A stretch of DNA of 64,000 nucleotides from Ailurus styani (lineage: Eukaryota; Chordata; Mammalia; Carnivora; Ailuridae), in assembly GCA_002007465.1 (NCBI GenBank), contig LNAC01000038.1:4385900-4449899 (forward strand), given 5' to 3'. This document shows, one piece after another, positions 35,816 through 48,133 of this stretch. The notes under the pieces were generated by a model that saw only the letters and a program-made list of their open reading frames with translations, ran no database searches and had not been told where the DNA came from. Position 1 is the first letter of the stretch. Every line of letters starts with the position of its first letter. The translations under genes were made by a program, and so were the position numbers.

Positions 35816-38029
35816 TCCTCAGGTTTATTTAAGCAAAAGAATGAGATCTAACAAGTTTATGCAAGTATGTGACAGGAAAATGAGAGGTTTTTTTTTAATG
35901 CCCCCTTTAAAAAAAATTTAGAACAATATCAGCAATTTGTATATTAGCACAAACAGGAAATTTAAGAATCACACAAGGTTTCAGCCAATTATGTAATCTA
36001 AATGTAAGTTTAAATTAACAATGCAAGACATCCTTCATTGTTTTGAGTTTTATATGTATATATATATATTTTTTTCTTTTCTTTTCTTTTCTTTTTTGTA
36101 CATCCACATCAAGGAGTTGAATCAACAATCTCCCCACGGATATCACCTTAAGAGAATACAGAGCCCTTCAGTTGCATCTCATTGCCTCTCACTGATCTGG
36201 CACCTTGAAGATGACTTGGAAGATTTATCATATCGTATATATTTTTTCCTTTATAAGGCAGTATAGGACAAAAATTGTACTCTAACCTCTTTTCTCTCCT
36301 TCAGTTTCATTAGTTTAGTTTATCCCTCAAAATCCACTAAAACCACATAGGGTAATTTTCTTTTAGTTAGACACAGTGTGAGTAATATTAAGTCTTCATA
36401 TCAAACAATCAGATAATTGCAGAAAGTATTTTTCCATTCTAAAATTGGGGGAATGAATTATCATGTAGGAAATGGAAATATACTGTTGAATATTTTATTT
36501 CTGATATAGATTTGGTATCACCTCCAATGGAAGGTTTGTGGAAGATTTACAAGATGAATTAACTTCTGTTAAGCTCTGTGTGCCCAAATAACAAATAAAA
36601 CAGTTTAAAATTTTCATCAAAGACTATATTACACAGTGATTAGCAGTTATTAATGTGCAATTCATGGCAGAGTGCAATGGTCAAAATATTTAACCTCAGG
36701 TACAGTAAAATTTGGTGGTTCTGTTTTTGCTTTAAATTGTATATTGACTTACTTATGGTACATAAAATATTTGTGTAATCAGACATTATTGGAGTTTTTA
36801 CTGCTTTATTACCTAAGTTTATTGTTCAATCAAAAAAACATATATTTTAGGGACCCTCTTGACAGGAAGTAATTCCAAATCCTTCACACTGAAATTCCTC
36901 TTCATATTTTTTCCTACTGCCCTAGTGAAAGAGAGAAGAGCAAGTCAGCAGTTTTTATATTTTCCCAATTCATTTTCTTTTTTTTCATTTTACCTAAGCT
37001 GGGTCACTATTATGCACTTGCCTAAAGTTTTTTGACTATTCTTACCATTATGACACATTCAGCCTTGCAGTAAATATTGTAGAATTTTGTGTGAGATACA
37101 TATTTTGAAATTTGCTGATTGCATTTACAATTTAAAAGTGAGAAAATGAAAACTAAAGAAAGTAGAATGGAGAGAGCTATGAAGATGCTTTGTACCATTA
37201 AGTCATTTTTTAAGAACATAAAATTCAAGCAAGGTTAAATCAGGGAGATTAATGTTGGAAATTCATTAGTGTATTTGTTTGCAAAAAAAAATGTTACACT
37301 ATGCTCTGTTTGTTAAGTTTACCTGCATATTAAAATCTATAGTGAGGTTATTAGAGAGAGTATCTTTGAATGACAAAATGACTTATTCTTTAAGAAATGA
37401 AGTATTATTTATCCTTCTCATCATTTTATGTAGTAAGAGGTTTTTATAGATTTTTTTAAGGTTATCATATTATCCAATAAATTCTAATAGATCATCATTA
37501 GATAAGCAACAGTCATTTATTAAGCACTGGGGATCTGAAGGCATATAATGTTCCGATGGGTATGGTCGGTTAACTGTGGCAACTGCAGTAATGAAATCCT
37601 GGTGTTGTAACCCCCCCTACCCACACACCCCTTTATTTTTCTCATTGGGAGACTTTATCATGCACCCAGTTCTTTAGTGACCTAGCTGCTTTGATATTCT
37701 GACTGGCAGGCTGAAGAAACAGAAGAAACATGGAGGGTCACTCAAGATGTATGACTGAATATGTTTGAAAATGGCTTGATCACAACCCTTCCCATTTCTT
37801 CAGCTAACATTCATTCTCATGGCAAGGGAAGCAGGGACATGTCCCTGGGTGATGAAAAAAAAGAGAAAATGGGATTGGCGAGTATATAGTGAGTCTTTTA
37901 AAAATGGTACAAGTTCTCAGTGTCATTGTAGATTTATTGACAATTCTGGAAGAAAAGAAGGAGGAAATGTCAGAGAAGTGCTAAGAAGAGAAGTGCTAAG
38001 TGACAGAAAAACATGGACCAATAATATGG
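35816..38029. other. unassigned AT-rich stretch
   Basis: Holds a TATATA/TTTTC simple repeat at about 36053-36097. A frame at 37819-38082 (+) runs into the MIR and has no recognised domain. Confidence 0.4.
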
Positions 38030-38225
38030 CTCACATGTATTGTGTGCTCACTTATACCAGATTGTCTTCTAAGTATTTTTAGTCATTAACTTCTGTAAAA
38101 CTCAAAACAACTGTCTTAATTATTACTTTTAATCCCATTTTACTGATGAAGAAATAAGTAAAGAACAATATTTTTTAAAGAGAGGTTGAATAATTTGTTC
38201 AAGATCACGCAAATAGTAGCCCATA
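38030..38225 (+). mobile_element. MIR SINE, plus
   Basis: TAATCCCATTTTACTGATGA, AGAGAGGTTGAATAATTTGT and TCAAGATCACGCAAATAGTA correspond to the MIR core, diverged. Confidence 0.78.
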
Positions 38226-39425
38226 GAAATTAAATATTAAGTAATTAAGCAATTCTCTTTTAGAAACTAATGTAATGTCAATATAACAGGAAGCTTGGAA
38301 AAGACACTGAAATCAAATCATATCTATGTCTTTAACACAGGTATATCCATTAATGCATATGAAATTACTCAGAGTGCAGTAAGGGTTGGCTAAATGATGC
38401 AATTAAATCAAATCAGTAAAAATAATAACCTAATTGAATTTTTGTATTTGCAATCATGTGTCATTTCATGTAAGAATATATGCAAAGGTAAATCTGAACA
38501 GAAATCATCCAATACCCGATTCACACTTTTAACTATATTTAGACAGATAGTATCTCTTCTATAAACACTAAAAGTAATTGAGTACTCACAAGAATTTTTT
38601 TTAATCTATGGTTTATTAAAAAGTATTAAAATACCATTGTTGGGAAAATGATATTATTTGCAAGTCTTTCAGTTTTACAATCTTTTAAAATGTCACTATT
38701 AACCTCAACTCATTTTAGTGTGCTCATTTTATTCTTAATAAGTATGATTTTGAAAATCAGAGTCCCTCCTCTAAGAAAGAATGGGAAGTTGATGATAACT
38801 CCTATTGTAATTGTGTGCTATGTGGTGAATGGTTAAATGAAGAGGTGGATAAAAATGTCACAATGTGGTTATAAAGAAGAAAACTGGATAATGGAGGCTA
38901 ACTTGCCAATAAGTAGGGCAGTATTTTAAGATGCAATTAAATTTTCCATTATTTTCAAATTCCAAAGCATACAGATTTTTCAACAGATTGGTTTTAACAT
39001 TCAAATCAAATTTCGGTTGTTCCTGAAGCCACTGGCAAACAATATAGATATGTCTACTTTCTTTGAAATCTTATACCCATTGACAATTAGTTCCCAACAC
39101 AAATGAATTAAATTTAGTTTCCTAAAATAGCCCCTAAAAATAAGAGACAGAGAAGGTAATTTTACTCTCTGCCTTGGTATCCTGTCTATGGTGAGAATTG
39201 CACAAAACATATTGTAAGTCATCCTGAGACACATATTAGATGAATCATTAAAATTAGCCATAAAAATTTATGAGTCGATATTCTACTCAATTACAAGTCA
39301 ATAATATATAATTTAATTACAAGTCTTAATTTTATTTATTGCTGTTTTAATATATTATTATATTGAAAGTGATTTAACACAAGTCTTAAAATGAGTTTTC
39401 TTTGATAAATTGTGTGAAATTTTCA
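38226..39425. other. unassigned AT-rich stretch
   Basis: Nothing recognised. Confidence 0.4.
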
Positions 39426-39617
39426 TTTTTTAAAAAGATTTTATTAATTTATTTGTCAGGGAGAGAGCGCACACAAGCAGGGAGAGCAGCAGGCTGAGGG
39501 AGAAGCAGGCTCCCTGCTGACCAAGGATCAGGGATGCGGGACTCCATCCTAGGACCCTGGGATCATAACTTGAACCTAAGGCAGAGGCTTAACCAACTGA
39601 GCCACCCAGCCATCCCA
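39426..39617 (-). mobile_element. Can-SINE, minus
   Basis: TTAAAAAGATTTTATTAATT tail, GAAGCAGGCTCCCTGCTGAC, GGACCCTGGGATCATAACTT and CTGAGCCACCCAGCCATCCC. Confidence 0.94.
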
Positions 39618-40035
39618 ATTCTTTATTTTTTTTTCTCTTCCCAGATTTTGAAGTCTTTTTGTAATTTGTTGAAGGGGACAAATTGAACATTAAACAATTA
39701 AACATGAAAGCATTAATTATAGGGCAATTATGAACAGAGTTACAAGGAAGCATGGAATACTGTGATAGAAAGGGTTCTAGCAGAGTCTAGGGCATCCATG
39801 AGATCTGCACTGAGGAAATTAACTTGAAACTGAACTCTATCATGTGAACAGGAGTTAATTAGGTGATGGGGTCAGAGGTGGTAGAAAGTCCTGAAGGGAA
39901 AGAAAGGATGTAATTTGGCAGGACTTTTGTTGGAAAGTACTATAACATAAGATAGACATGAATAGAAGATAAAGGTGAAACTAGAAAACAGTAGAAAACA
40001 TATGTAAAGATAACATAAAAAGTGAAATAATCAGA
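39618..40035. other. unassigned stretch
   Basis: Nothing recognised. Confidence 0.4.
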
Positions 40036-40379
40036 ATACAAACTCAAACAACATGGGTTTAACTGCCCATGGGGCCACTTACATGCGGATTGTTGTAGAT
40101 AAATGCAGTACAGCACTGGAAATGTATTTTCTCTCCCTTATGATTTTAAAAATAACATTTTCTTTTCTCCAGCTTACTTTACTGTAAGAATACAGTATAT
40201 AATAAATGTAATACAAAAAAATCTGTGTTCATTGACTGTTCATGTTGTTGGTATAGCTCCCTATCAACAGTAGGCTAGTTATTAGTTACATTTTAGGGCA
40301 GTCAGAAATTATATAGAGATTTTTGACTATGCAGAGATTGGCAATCTAATCCCCATGTTGCTCAAGGGTCAATTATACT
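40036..40379. mobile_element. MER2-like Tigger-type DNA transposon (non-autonomous)
   Basis: Terminal inverted repeats are visible: the left end AAACTCAAACAACATGGG pairs with the right end CCCCATGTTGCTCAAGGGTC (reverse complement GACCCTTGAGCAACATGGGG). The interior carries TTACTTTACTGTAAGAATAC, AGTATATAATAAATGTAATA and CAACAGTAGGCTAGTTATTA as in MER2, a transposase-less TcMar-Tigger derivative. Length about 345 bases matches a full copy. Confidence 0.85.
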
Positions 40380-40966
40380 TGTTTAATACAAAACTCTGCA
40401 ATGTGAAAGATTGAATGGAGGGAAAGCTAATACTTGTGTGACCGAGTCAGGGTTTGGCTGTTATTATAGCTTTGATGAAAGATTGATGGAACTACAAAAA
40501 ATGAGATCTAGGTGTAGAGCGATAAATGCATGAATTTCAGAAATAATTGGAAGGCAAAAACAATAAATTGTGGTGATTGATTGGACATTTAAGTTGACTA
40601 TGGTGAATTAAGTTTCTTCTAACTTCCCTTACTGGGTGAGTTGTGAATGTATTTATTGAAACAATGGGTAGAAGGGTCTGGTTCTGAGAGGTATGGTCAT
40701 GAGTTCAATTTTGGGCATGTCCTATTTGGTCTCAGTGACATCTATTATGTGTTATCTATTGAGCTATGGAGAAGTAGTCTAGAGATCAGAGGAAGGATAT
40801 GGGCTGCAAGTCCATATTTTATAATTATAAGCTGACAGATGTTATTTAGTTCTAGGAGTGTGGGTAAGATCATACAGCAGGGGACTGTAGAGTGACAGTA
40901 GAAGAAAGCCTACAACTGAAGTTTGAATAATGCCAGGTCTTACTAGTCAGAGTGAGAAGATCCAGC
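40380..40966. other. unassigned stretch
   Basis: Nothing recognised. Confidence 0.4.
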
Positions 40967-40984
40967 AAAGAAAATTATAAAAGG

Positions 40985-41188
40985 GGGCGCCTGATTGGCT
41001 CAGTCGGTTAAACTACTGCCTTCGGCTCAGGTCATGATCCCAGGGTCCTGGGATAGAGCCCCGCATCAGGCTCTAGCTGAGCTGGGAGCCTGCTTCTCCC
41101 TCTCCCTTTGCTTGCTGCTCTGTCTACTTGTACTCTCTCTCTCTATCTCTCTGTCAAATAAATAAATAAAATCTTTAAAAAAAAAAGA
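40985..41188 (+). mobile_element. Can-SINE with perfect 18-bp TSD, plus
   Basis: Head GGGCGCCTGATTGGCTCAGT, CTGCCTTCGGCTCAGGTCAT, GGAGCCTGCTTCTCCCTCTC and the AAATAAATAAATAAAATCTT tail. Flanked by AAAGAAAATTATAAAAGG at 40967-40984 and 41189-41206, identical. Confidence 0.97.
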
Positions 41189-41206
41189 AAAGAAAATTAT
41201 AAAAGG

Positions 41207-41687
41207 AATAGCAATATATTTGGAAGAAAATGAAGTCATTTCATGAAATCAACAGAAAAGAGTGTCCCAGAAGGTGTGTAATGTGTGTAACAGTGTCAAC
41301 ATGCTGACAAAATGTCAATGAAACTAGGACCAAAATATAAAATTGAATTATTTATAAGAAGTTTACTGATAACTTTTTATGCATGGAGGTAAAATGGAGG
41401 GGGAACATCAGCAGAGTTAATGAAGACCATGATTTTGAAGACCAGAAAAAATCAGGGTAATTCTATTTGCATTCATTACAAGGTGTGTTCCTTTAGACAT
41501 ATTGTTTCAGTCATCTGAACGTGTTCCTTCATCCATAAAGCAGTGAAAGAAAGTCTAATTGATCATTGTAAATATTGTATCTGGTAAACAAACGTGTAGA
41601 ATGTCCATTCCTGTCATTTCCTTTCTTCATTTTCTGAGGATGGTAACTCAACAATATCAGCTCTTCCCTTGTTTTCACTGAGTTTCT
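41207..41687. other. unassigned stretch
   Basis: No element called. CTTCATCCATAAAGCAGTGA near 41528 is weakly MIR-like. Confidence 0.35.
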
Positions 41688-41703
41688 TCTTCTGAACTTT
41701 CTT

Positions 41704-41901
41704 TTTTTTTTTTTTAGATTTTATTTATTTATTTGACACACAGAGAGAGTTTACAAGTAGGCAGAGAGGCAGGCAGAGAGAGGGGGGGAAGCAGGCTCCC
41801 TGCTGAGCAGAAAGCCTGATGAGGGGCTTGATCCCAGGACCCTGAGATCATGACCTGAGCCGAAGGCAGAGGCTTTAACCCACTAAGCCACCCAGGCGCC
41901 C
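41704..41901 (-). mobile_element. young Can-SINE with perfect 16-bp TSD, minus
   Basis: Poly(T) and AGATTTTATTTATTTATTTG, ACAAGTAGGCAGAGAGGCAG and CCCACTAAGCCACCCAGGCG. Flanked by TCTTCTGAACTTTCTT at 41688-41703 and 41902-41917. Confidence 0.97.
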
Positions 41902-41917
41902 TCTTCTGAACTTTCTT

Positions 41918-43007
41918 GCTGAATACACAAATCTGTCCCGCTTTCAAGAAAGAAGCTTGAACTATTAATTGAATTGCTTCTGCAAGTGCCTAGCAATATA
42001 TTATAATTCCATCAGCCCTGTGCTTTGGGGTTTGGATTAAGCTACTTTATCTCAGATGCTCACCATGCAGGGCCTGTTATTGGTACTTACCTTCTTTGGG
42101 TTGCACTTGAAATTCATGAAACCGAAGGATTTATAATAACGAAGAAGGCCTAGTGTGCTTAGGTAGCCCTATGTGTTCATGTCACAGGATGACATAACAG
42201 ATTCCTCAGAACTTGTTTGTACACTAGTCTGTTTCCCAAATTGTACCTCAGATCCCAAAGTTACCAATCAATTTCATTTTTCCCTGAGAACTAGCTTACA
42301 GTACGTTTTCCTGGATTATGGTTCTGCTCATGTAAATAGCCTTCAAAGGTTATCTTGAGACTTCTTATTTAACACGAACTTTTTGTGTCTTATTCAGTTT
42401 TCTGACAGTTTTCAGAGCTGGCACTAACAGCTAGGCCAGTGTCACAGAACGTCAGCATCAGACAAAGTCACTTTGTGACCATAATGGAGAGAAGCAGGAA
42501 CATGATCACTTTGTAATCAGGTCTAGGGAGAGACAGAAACAAAAGTATTGCCCCAACAGCAGATACATTCAATTTCTCCTTTCCTGGTTCTCTTGATTGA
42601 TTGATGCCTCTTTGTCAATTAAAAATTAGCTTCACTTTCTTCCTCCCATGATCTAGATTAAAATAAATAAATTAAATTACATTAAATTTTCTAATATATT
42701 AAATATAATAAGTAAACATGGAAATAAAATATATTAATATGTTAAAATTTATCACAAAATCGTTTCCGCTTCTGACACCTTCCTATTCCAAACTTTTGCT
42801 TTCTTGAGCCCTCTTTAAAATCTCCTAACGGTTTCTAAGCACTATCATAAGCCACTCCTAACACACTCTTTCTTAGAAACTCCATGATTGCATATACCTT
42901 GTGATTTCGTTCTCTTTTGCAACAAGTATTGGCACGCTTAACCTTCTTCAACTACAAGTGTTTCCCTGGTGGTTTTTGCTAATGAGGATTTACAATTCTG
43001 TCTCTTT
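41918..43007. other. unassigned stretch
   Basis: No recognised repeat. The portion 42390-42560 is less AT-rich than its surroundings but holds no exon signal I can defend. Confidence 0.4.
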
Positions 43008-43372
43008 TTTTAGATATATTGAGTTATAATTGACAAATAAAATTGTATACATTTAAGGTATATGATGTGAAGATTTGATATACATATAGTTTGTGAAATG
43101 ATTTCCACCATCTTGCTAATTAACACATGTACCACTTCACACAGTTGTGTTTTCGTGTGTGGTGAGAATGCTTAAGGTCTATTCTTCCAGCAAATTTAAA
43201 GCACACAGCACAGTATTATTAACTATAATCACGTGTTGTACGTTAGATCCCCAGAGCTTATTCATCTTGTAACTGAGAGATCTTACCCTTTGTCCAGCTT
43301 CTCTCCATCTCCTTCCTCTCCAGCCCCTAATAACCAAGATTCTAATCTCTGTTTCTAGGAGTTAGACTTAAC
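43008..43372 (-). mobile_element. L1 LINE (older L1M type) 3' region, minus
   Basis: TTGAGTTATAATTGACAAAT, ACACATGTACCACTTCACAC, ATAATCACGTGTTGTACGTT, GATCCCCAGAGCTTATTCAT and TCCAGCCCCTAATAACCAAG are the reverse complement of an old L1 3' UTR. Confidence 0.87.
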
Positions 43373-44194
43373 AATTATAATTGAGAATATAAAATAAGGG
43401 TAGAAAGAGAATGTTGAAATTTCTCAGTAGCTCCTTGTAATGAAGTATTTATGAAGACTACTTTGTTCATGCTTTAAATGTCACCTGAATCACCTTATCT
43501 TTGGAGGAAGATGGGAACTGAGTTAGCAGATATGGAATATATTGTAAATAACTTTCTATCATGGGACGTAATAGGTGGTAACAGAAAATTTTAAATATTT
43601 TAGATGAACGAACATAATTTGTTATTCAAGTTTCAGAAGTCATTATTTGAGGAACTCTGGTGCTGGCAAAAAAAACTGTAAAGACTAGATATCTAAGAAG
43701 ATATAGTTATGAATCTAAGAAAGCATTCTGATATTTAAAGAAAGAATGGTCCAAGGAGATTGATTCATTGATTCAAGGGTACCCCAACTGACGTGTTGAA
43801 AGCAAGGGAAACAAGGAAGTAACCCTAGGCATTTCAGTGTGAGGAAACTTCATATAGGAGAGCCTTAATTGTGGTTCTTAACCAGATGTGCGTACGTAAC
43901 TTGCCTGCTGAGCTTCCCCTGCCAAAGATTCAAATTCATACAGAATCAGGGCCTGTGTTGAGGTGTATGGTTGGGAGTTTTGGAAACCTGAAACATGTAG
44001 TGATTTTTTAATACGCTTTGCAAAATTTTAAAAAGATATATCATGCCTACTAGTTTATTGTATTCATATCCAAAATAAGCAAAACATTGTAGAAATATCA
44101 TCTAAGAGGATGACACACAGATTAAAACAGACTACAAACCTTTCCTCTAAAAATTGGGAAAAAAGTCTGTATGACAAACCTCTGTATAGTTTCT
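43373..44194. other. unassigned stretch
   Basis: Nothing recognised. Confidence 0.4.
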
Positions 44195-44420
44195 GTACCA
44201 GTCAGGCTCTTCTAAACATTTTATTTAATTACACTTTTGTTCCTCCTCACAGTCCTACAAGGTTTTTTGTAATTGTTATTGCCCCCATTTTCCAGATAAG
44301 AGAACAGATTGCTTAGTTAGTTTATCCAAATGTTTATTTCTAGTAAGCGACAGGGTAGAGATTTGAACCCATGATGTCTGGCTCTAGGTCACTTAGGCAC
44401 ACTACTCCATAGGACAGTTC
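44195..44420 (+). mobile_element. MIR SINE, plus
   Basis: AGGCTCTTCTAAACATTTTA, TTGCCCCCATTTTCCAGATA, AAGCGACAGGGTAGAGATTT and GAACCCATGATGTCTGGCTC follow the MIR order closely. Confidence 0.88.
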
Positions 44421-45189
44421 AAATTTCCATCTAGTAGTTCATAATCTGATATATGAGATAAAGAAATGAAAGTACATAATTGGTTAATAACAGCAATTTG
44501 GGACCTAAATGCATTTTAAATATACGATATAGAATCTTCAATAATTGTAAATGGCACGTAATATTAATTATGCTTTTTATCCTCCTTTTTTTAACTCCAC
44601 ACATATAGCCGGTTCATATAACCCAAGACTATGCTTTGCCACGTGCAGACTAGTCAGTCAAATGAATTAGAATCAGATTGTAAAAATATAAAAATCTGCA
44701 AAAATTAGCACTACCAGTAAAGCTAAATTTAAGATAGTAAAAATCAACAATGTGATAAAACACATCGCTGTTTAAATTAAATATAGCATACAGTTAAAAT
44801 CACTTTACGATCAGAATTAATTTACCATTTTATAGCCATAATTATTTCTCCTCATTAAATCTTTGCAAACAGATTAGATAATAAAACATAAAACATTAAT
44901 CAGGGGGAAAAATCAGAACACTTTTTAAAGTTTTCATTATTCTGACCAACAGTTATTATTAGTCAATATTGGAAAGTTAAATCACGTTCAGACAAATCAC
45001 TTGTTTCTATGATGCAAACACCCCACTAACCCTTTCAAGCATCTTTTAATAACTCTATAAATCCCTATTTTTCAAATCAAAATCAGGTATCGTCAGACAT
45101 ATTATGCGTTCTCTGTCATGTTTATTAGAATCTTCCATTTTATTCCATTTGAATTAGAAATTGTTTAGCCCCAAGATATGTTTGTCACA
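44421..45189. other. unassigned AT-rich stretch
   Basis: No repeat recognised; rich in homeodomain-type cores such as GAATTAATTTACC and ATTAATCAGGG. Could be conserved non-coding DNA, which cannot be judged from one genome. Confidence 0.4.
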
Positions 45190-45625
45190 CATCGCTGCAT
45201 AGTTGACAACGCTTACTTGACTGCTCCCGTCTCCTTACCCCTGGCGGCTGTTTCCCATCCCTGCTGTCCTTGGTGTCACTCAGGCCAGGCCTTTCACACT
45301 GGCCGGCAATACGTGATTTACTGCTTCTTACCACTCCACTGCTGGCCAGTATGGCGACTTTACGTTAATTACGAAAATACACCTTTCCTCAAAGCGGTTT
45401 GTTGATTTTGCAAGGGAAAATCTCGAATAGCCGCATGTATCTAGGGAGTGGCTACTACTCTGGATGCAACTGGATGTTGCCTGTGGGTGGATACTAGGGA
45501 GTGGATACTGCACCTGCAACTACAATGGGAGTGGCATCCCCCGAAGCTGCAAAAAGCGGGTCATATACACACTAGGTTCATTAATATCTTTCCCGGATTC
45601 CCCGTTTGACAGCTACGCCACACAC
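45190..45625. promoter_or_regulatory. isolated CpG-rich patch, possible regulatory element
   Basis: By eye about 17 CpG dinucleotides fall in roughly 430 bases (for example TGGCGGCTG, GGCCGGCAATACGTG, GGCGACTTTACGTTAATTACG, CCCCCGAAGC, TACGCC), whereas the flanking kilobases have few. It holds an imperfect internal repeat of CTAGGGAGTGG (45440-45505). No repeat family fits. The function is inferred from composition only; short open frames here show no domain. Confidence 0.3.
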
Positions 45626-46465
45626 TCCTATACCCAATCTACTCCCACCTGCCCCCTCTGTCTCTTCTTTTAGTCTTGTTAGGGGTAAGGGTATTTAGCT
45701 TCAAGAGATCTTTAGTCTTACAACTATTACTTTTTTCTTTAGAAGTCCTGTTTAGTATCAGAAAAAAGGCTAATTGTCCAATGTCTTTCTGAAGTCTTTA
45801 TTATAAAACATGATCTACATTTTCTCTTTGCTGTAAAGCAATTGCCAGTCTCCTTCAGGATCTTTAACTATCAGTCTTGAAATTTCTACTGGCTTTTTTT
45901 CTTTTGGCTTCAAACATATTCAAGTATAACATTTGATAGAACAAATATTTTAATGAAAAATATGAAGATTGCAATATTTTGATTTCTTCTATAATCAAAA
46001 TAACATTTATCCTTCCTATTTCTCTGTATTTCTAAGCTCTGTGGTCAATAACACAATTTTTTTCATTACACCCACTCACTATTCAGTCTTTAGCATGAAA
46101 AATTAAAAAAAAACCTAAATAAAGAACCAAATTAGGAGACCATAACCTTTGAGTAACTAGAATATTAGTTAAAGGAATATTGCAAGTCAGGTTTTGGTAC
46201 TAATTTTGGGTTATCGTAAACATATAATTAATAAACCAAATATTTACAGAAAAATAAGTTAAATTACATTAATTTTTAAGGTTGAAGTATATCTCTAACT
46301 AGTTATGACCATCCTTTACTTCTTATTTTCTGAATTTATCATTTTTGTTTTTCCTCTTCGAAAACATGCTCTGATCGTTTTCTTCTCTAAATCTCCATTG
46401 TACTTTTACCTCTCTTTGTGATAACCAGAACACTCCAATTGTATGTAAATTTCGTTTTTATTATT
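45626..46465. other. unassigned AT-rich stretch
   Basis: Nothing recognised. Confidence 0.4.
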
Positions 46466-46668
46466 ATTTTAAAAACATTATTTATCTAGTTTTTATTTAG
46501 AGAGTGAGCAAGTGAGCTGGCGGAGAGGGGCAGAAGGAGAGAGAGAATCTAAGCAGGTTTCACACCCAGCATGGAGCCTGATGCGGGCCTCTTTCATGAC
46601 CCAGAGATAATGACCTGAGCTGAAATCAAGAATTGGTCACTTAACTGACTGAGCTCCCCAGGAGCCCC
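46466..46668 (-). mobile_element. old Can-SINE, minus
   Basis: Diverged tail TTTTAAAAACATTATTTATC, GGCGGAGAGGGGCAGAAGGA, GCATGGAGCCTGATGCGGGC, GATAATGACCTGAGCTGAAA and GACTGAGCTCCCCAGGAGCC. Possible decayed target-site repeats: ACTCCAATTGTATGTAAAT (from 46432) and ATTCCAATCATATTTAAAT (from 46668). Confidence 0.92.
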
Positions 46669-46920
46669 ATTCCAATCATATTTAAATACCTTAATAATTT
46701 TTCTTATAATATTTACATATTGTTAGAATGAACTATGCTTATGCTGCCAGAGAAAACTACATATAGTCAATGCTCAATTTATTTATAATTCTCCACTAAA
46801 TCAAATATTAAAGGGTTGCATTAATTCTTCCCTTTATTTAAGAAGGATGCAGTGTATATGCATAAGCTCAGAGAATTTGTTAAAAGAAACAAAACAAAAC
46901 TGGCTATTTATGATTTGAGG

Positions 46921-47102
46921 TTTTGAAGATTTTATTTATTTATTTGAGAGAGAGAGAGGGAGCATGAGAGGGGAGAAGGTCAGAGGGAGAAGCAGACTCC
47001 CCATGGAGCTAGGAACCTGATGCGGGACTCGATCCCGAGACTCCAGGATTATGACCTGAGCCAAAGGCAGTTGTTTGACCTACTGAGCCACCCAGGTGCC
47101 CC
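46921..47102 (-). mobile_element. Can-SINE, minus
   Basis: TTTTGAAGATTTTATTTATT, a GA run, GAGGGGAGAAGGTCAGAGGG, GGACTCGATCCCGAGACTCC and CTGAGCCACCCAGGTGCCCC. It shares the GGGGAGAAGGTCAGAGGGAG variant with the copy at 50425-50655, so both come from the same subfamily. Confidence 0.95.
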
Positions 47103-47611
47103 AAATATCTCCATTTCTAAGCCCCATTTCCTATGATTACATTTCACCAAATGGAAATATGGATCTCTATATTTATTTGAGTCAGAAAGAAGTAATACAC
47201 GTTCTCACTTGATGGTCTTCATAATAATTCATCTGTCTTCCTATCTCTAGAGAACTGTCAATTTAACGTGAAGAATAAGTATAGGGAAGTTTTAATAACA
47301 CAGAAATTAGGTGCTAAGACACCTTAGTAGACAGGTGCATATCATATTTAAAATACATATTGCATTGTATGTAACACCTTGAACAAACGAACATTCATGT
47401 TACCTAATTCAAATATTGCAGCTCCCTGTGAGGTGTTTCAACCCTAACTCATCTCAATTTAACAAAGATATCTGTCAAGATATTCTAAAAATATGTGTTT
47501 TAATAAACTTTACAGGTAATTCATATGATCAAAGAATTTTTAAATCAAAATTGTAAAAACCCAATTTACATGAAATAAAATGTACACATTTTAGGTCTAA
47601 ATTCACCAGTG
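47103..47611. other. unassigned stretch
   Basis: Nothing recognised. Confidence 0.4.
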
Positions 47612-47722
47612 ATGGACAGTTGGATTTTTCCAATTGGAAGTTATTATGAATCAAGCTTTGATGATCATCAGTATTTTCTTGTGTAGATGTGTCTTTTTTT
47701 TTAAGATTTCATTTATTTATTT

Positions 47723-47760
<38 letters not shown>

Positions 47761-48118
47761 GCGAGAAACAGGAACACAAGCAGAGGGAGTGGGAGAGGGA
47801 GAATCAGGCTTCCCCCGGAGCAGGAAGCCTGATGAAGGGCTTGATCTCAGGACCCTGGGATCATGACCTCAGCCCAAGGCAGATGCCCAATGACTAAGCC
47901 ACCCAGGTGCCCCTAGAAATATCTTTTCATGTCTTTTTGTTCAATACCTAGGAGTAGGAACTTTGCAGCATATGATAAATGCATGCCTAACTTAATAAGG
48001 AACTACCAAAGAATTTCCAAAAATAATTTTGCCTTACTGTATTACCACCTGCAGTGTAAAGTTCCAGTTGCTCCACATACTTTGAAACACTTGACATAAT
48101 CACACTTTTACTGTAGGG
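47612..48118 (-). mobile_element. L1 LINE fragment (ORF2 end), minus, split by a SINE
   Basis: TTTTTCCAATTGGAAGTTAT and TATGAATCAAGCTTTGATGA before the SINE, then CAATACCTAGGAGTAGGAAC, CCACCTGCAGTGTAAAGTTC and CAGTTGCTCCACATACTTTG after it, are the reverse complement of an older L1 near the end of ORF2. The two halves join across 47694-47913. Confidence 0.87.
47694..47913 (-). mobile_element. Can-SINE with expanded GA tract, minus, inside L1
   Basis: TTTTTTTTAAGATTTCATTT, an uninterrupted GAGAGAGAGAGAGA tract of about 35 bases, GGGAGTGGGAGAGGGAGAAT and CTAAGCCACCCAGGTGCCCC. It interrupts the L1 at 47612-48118. Confidence 0.95.
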
Positions 48119-48133
48119 TCTTTTCAGTGCATG

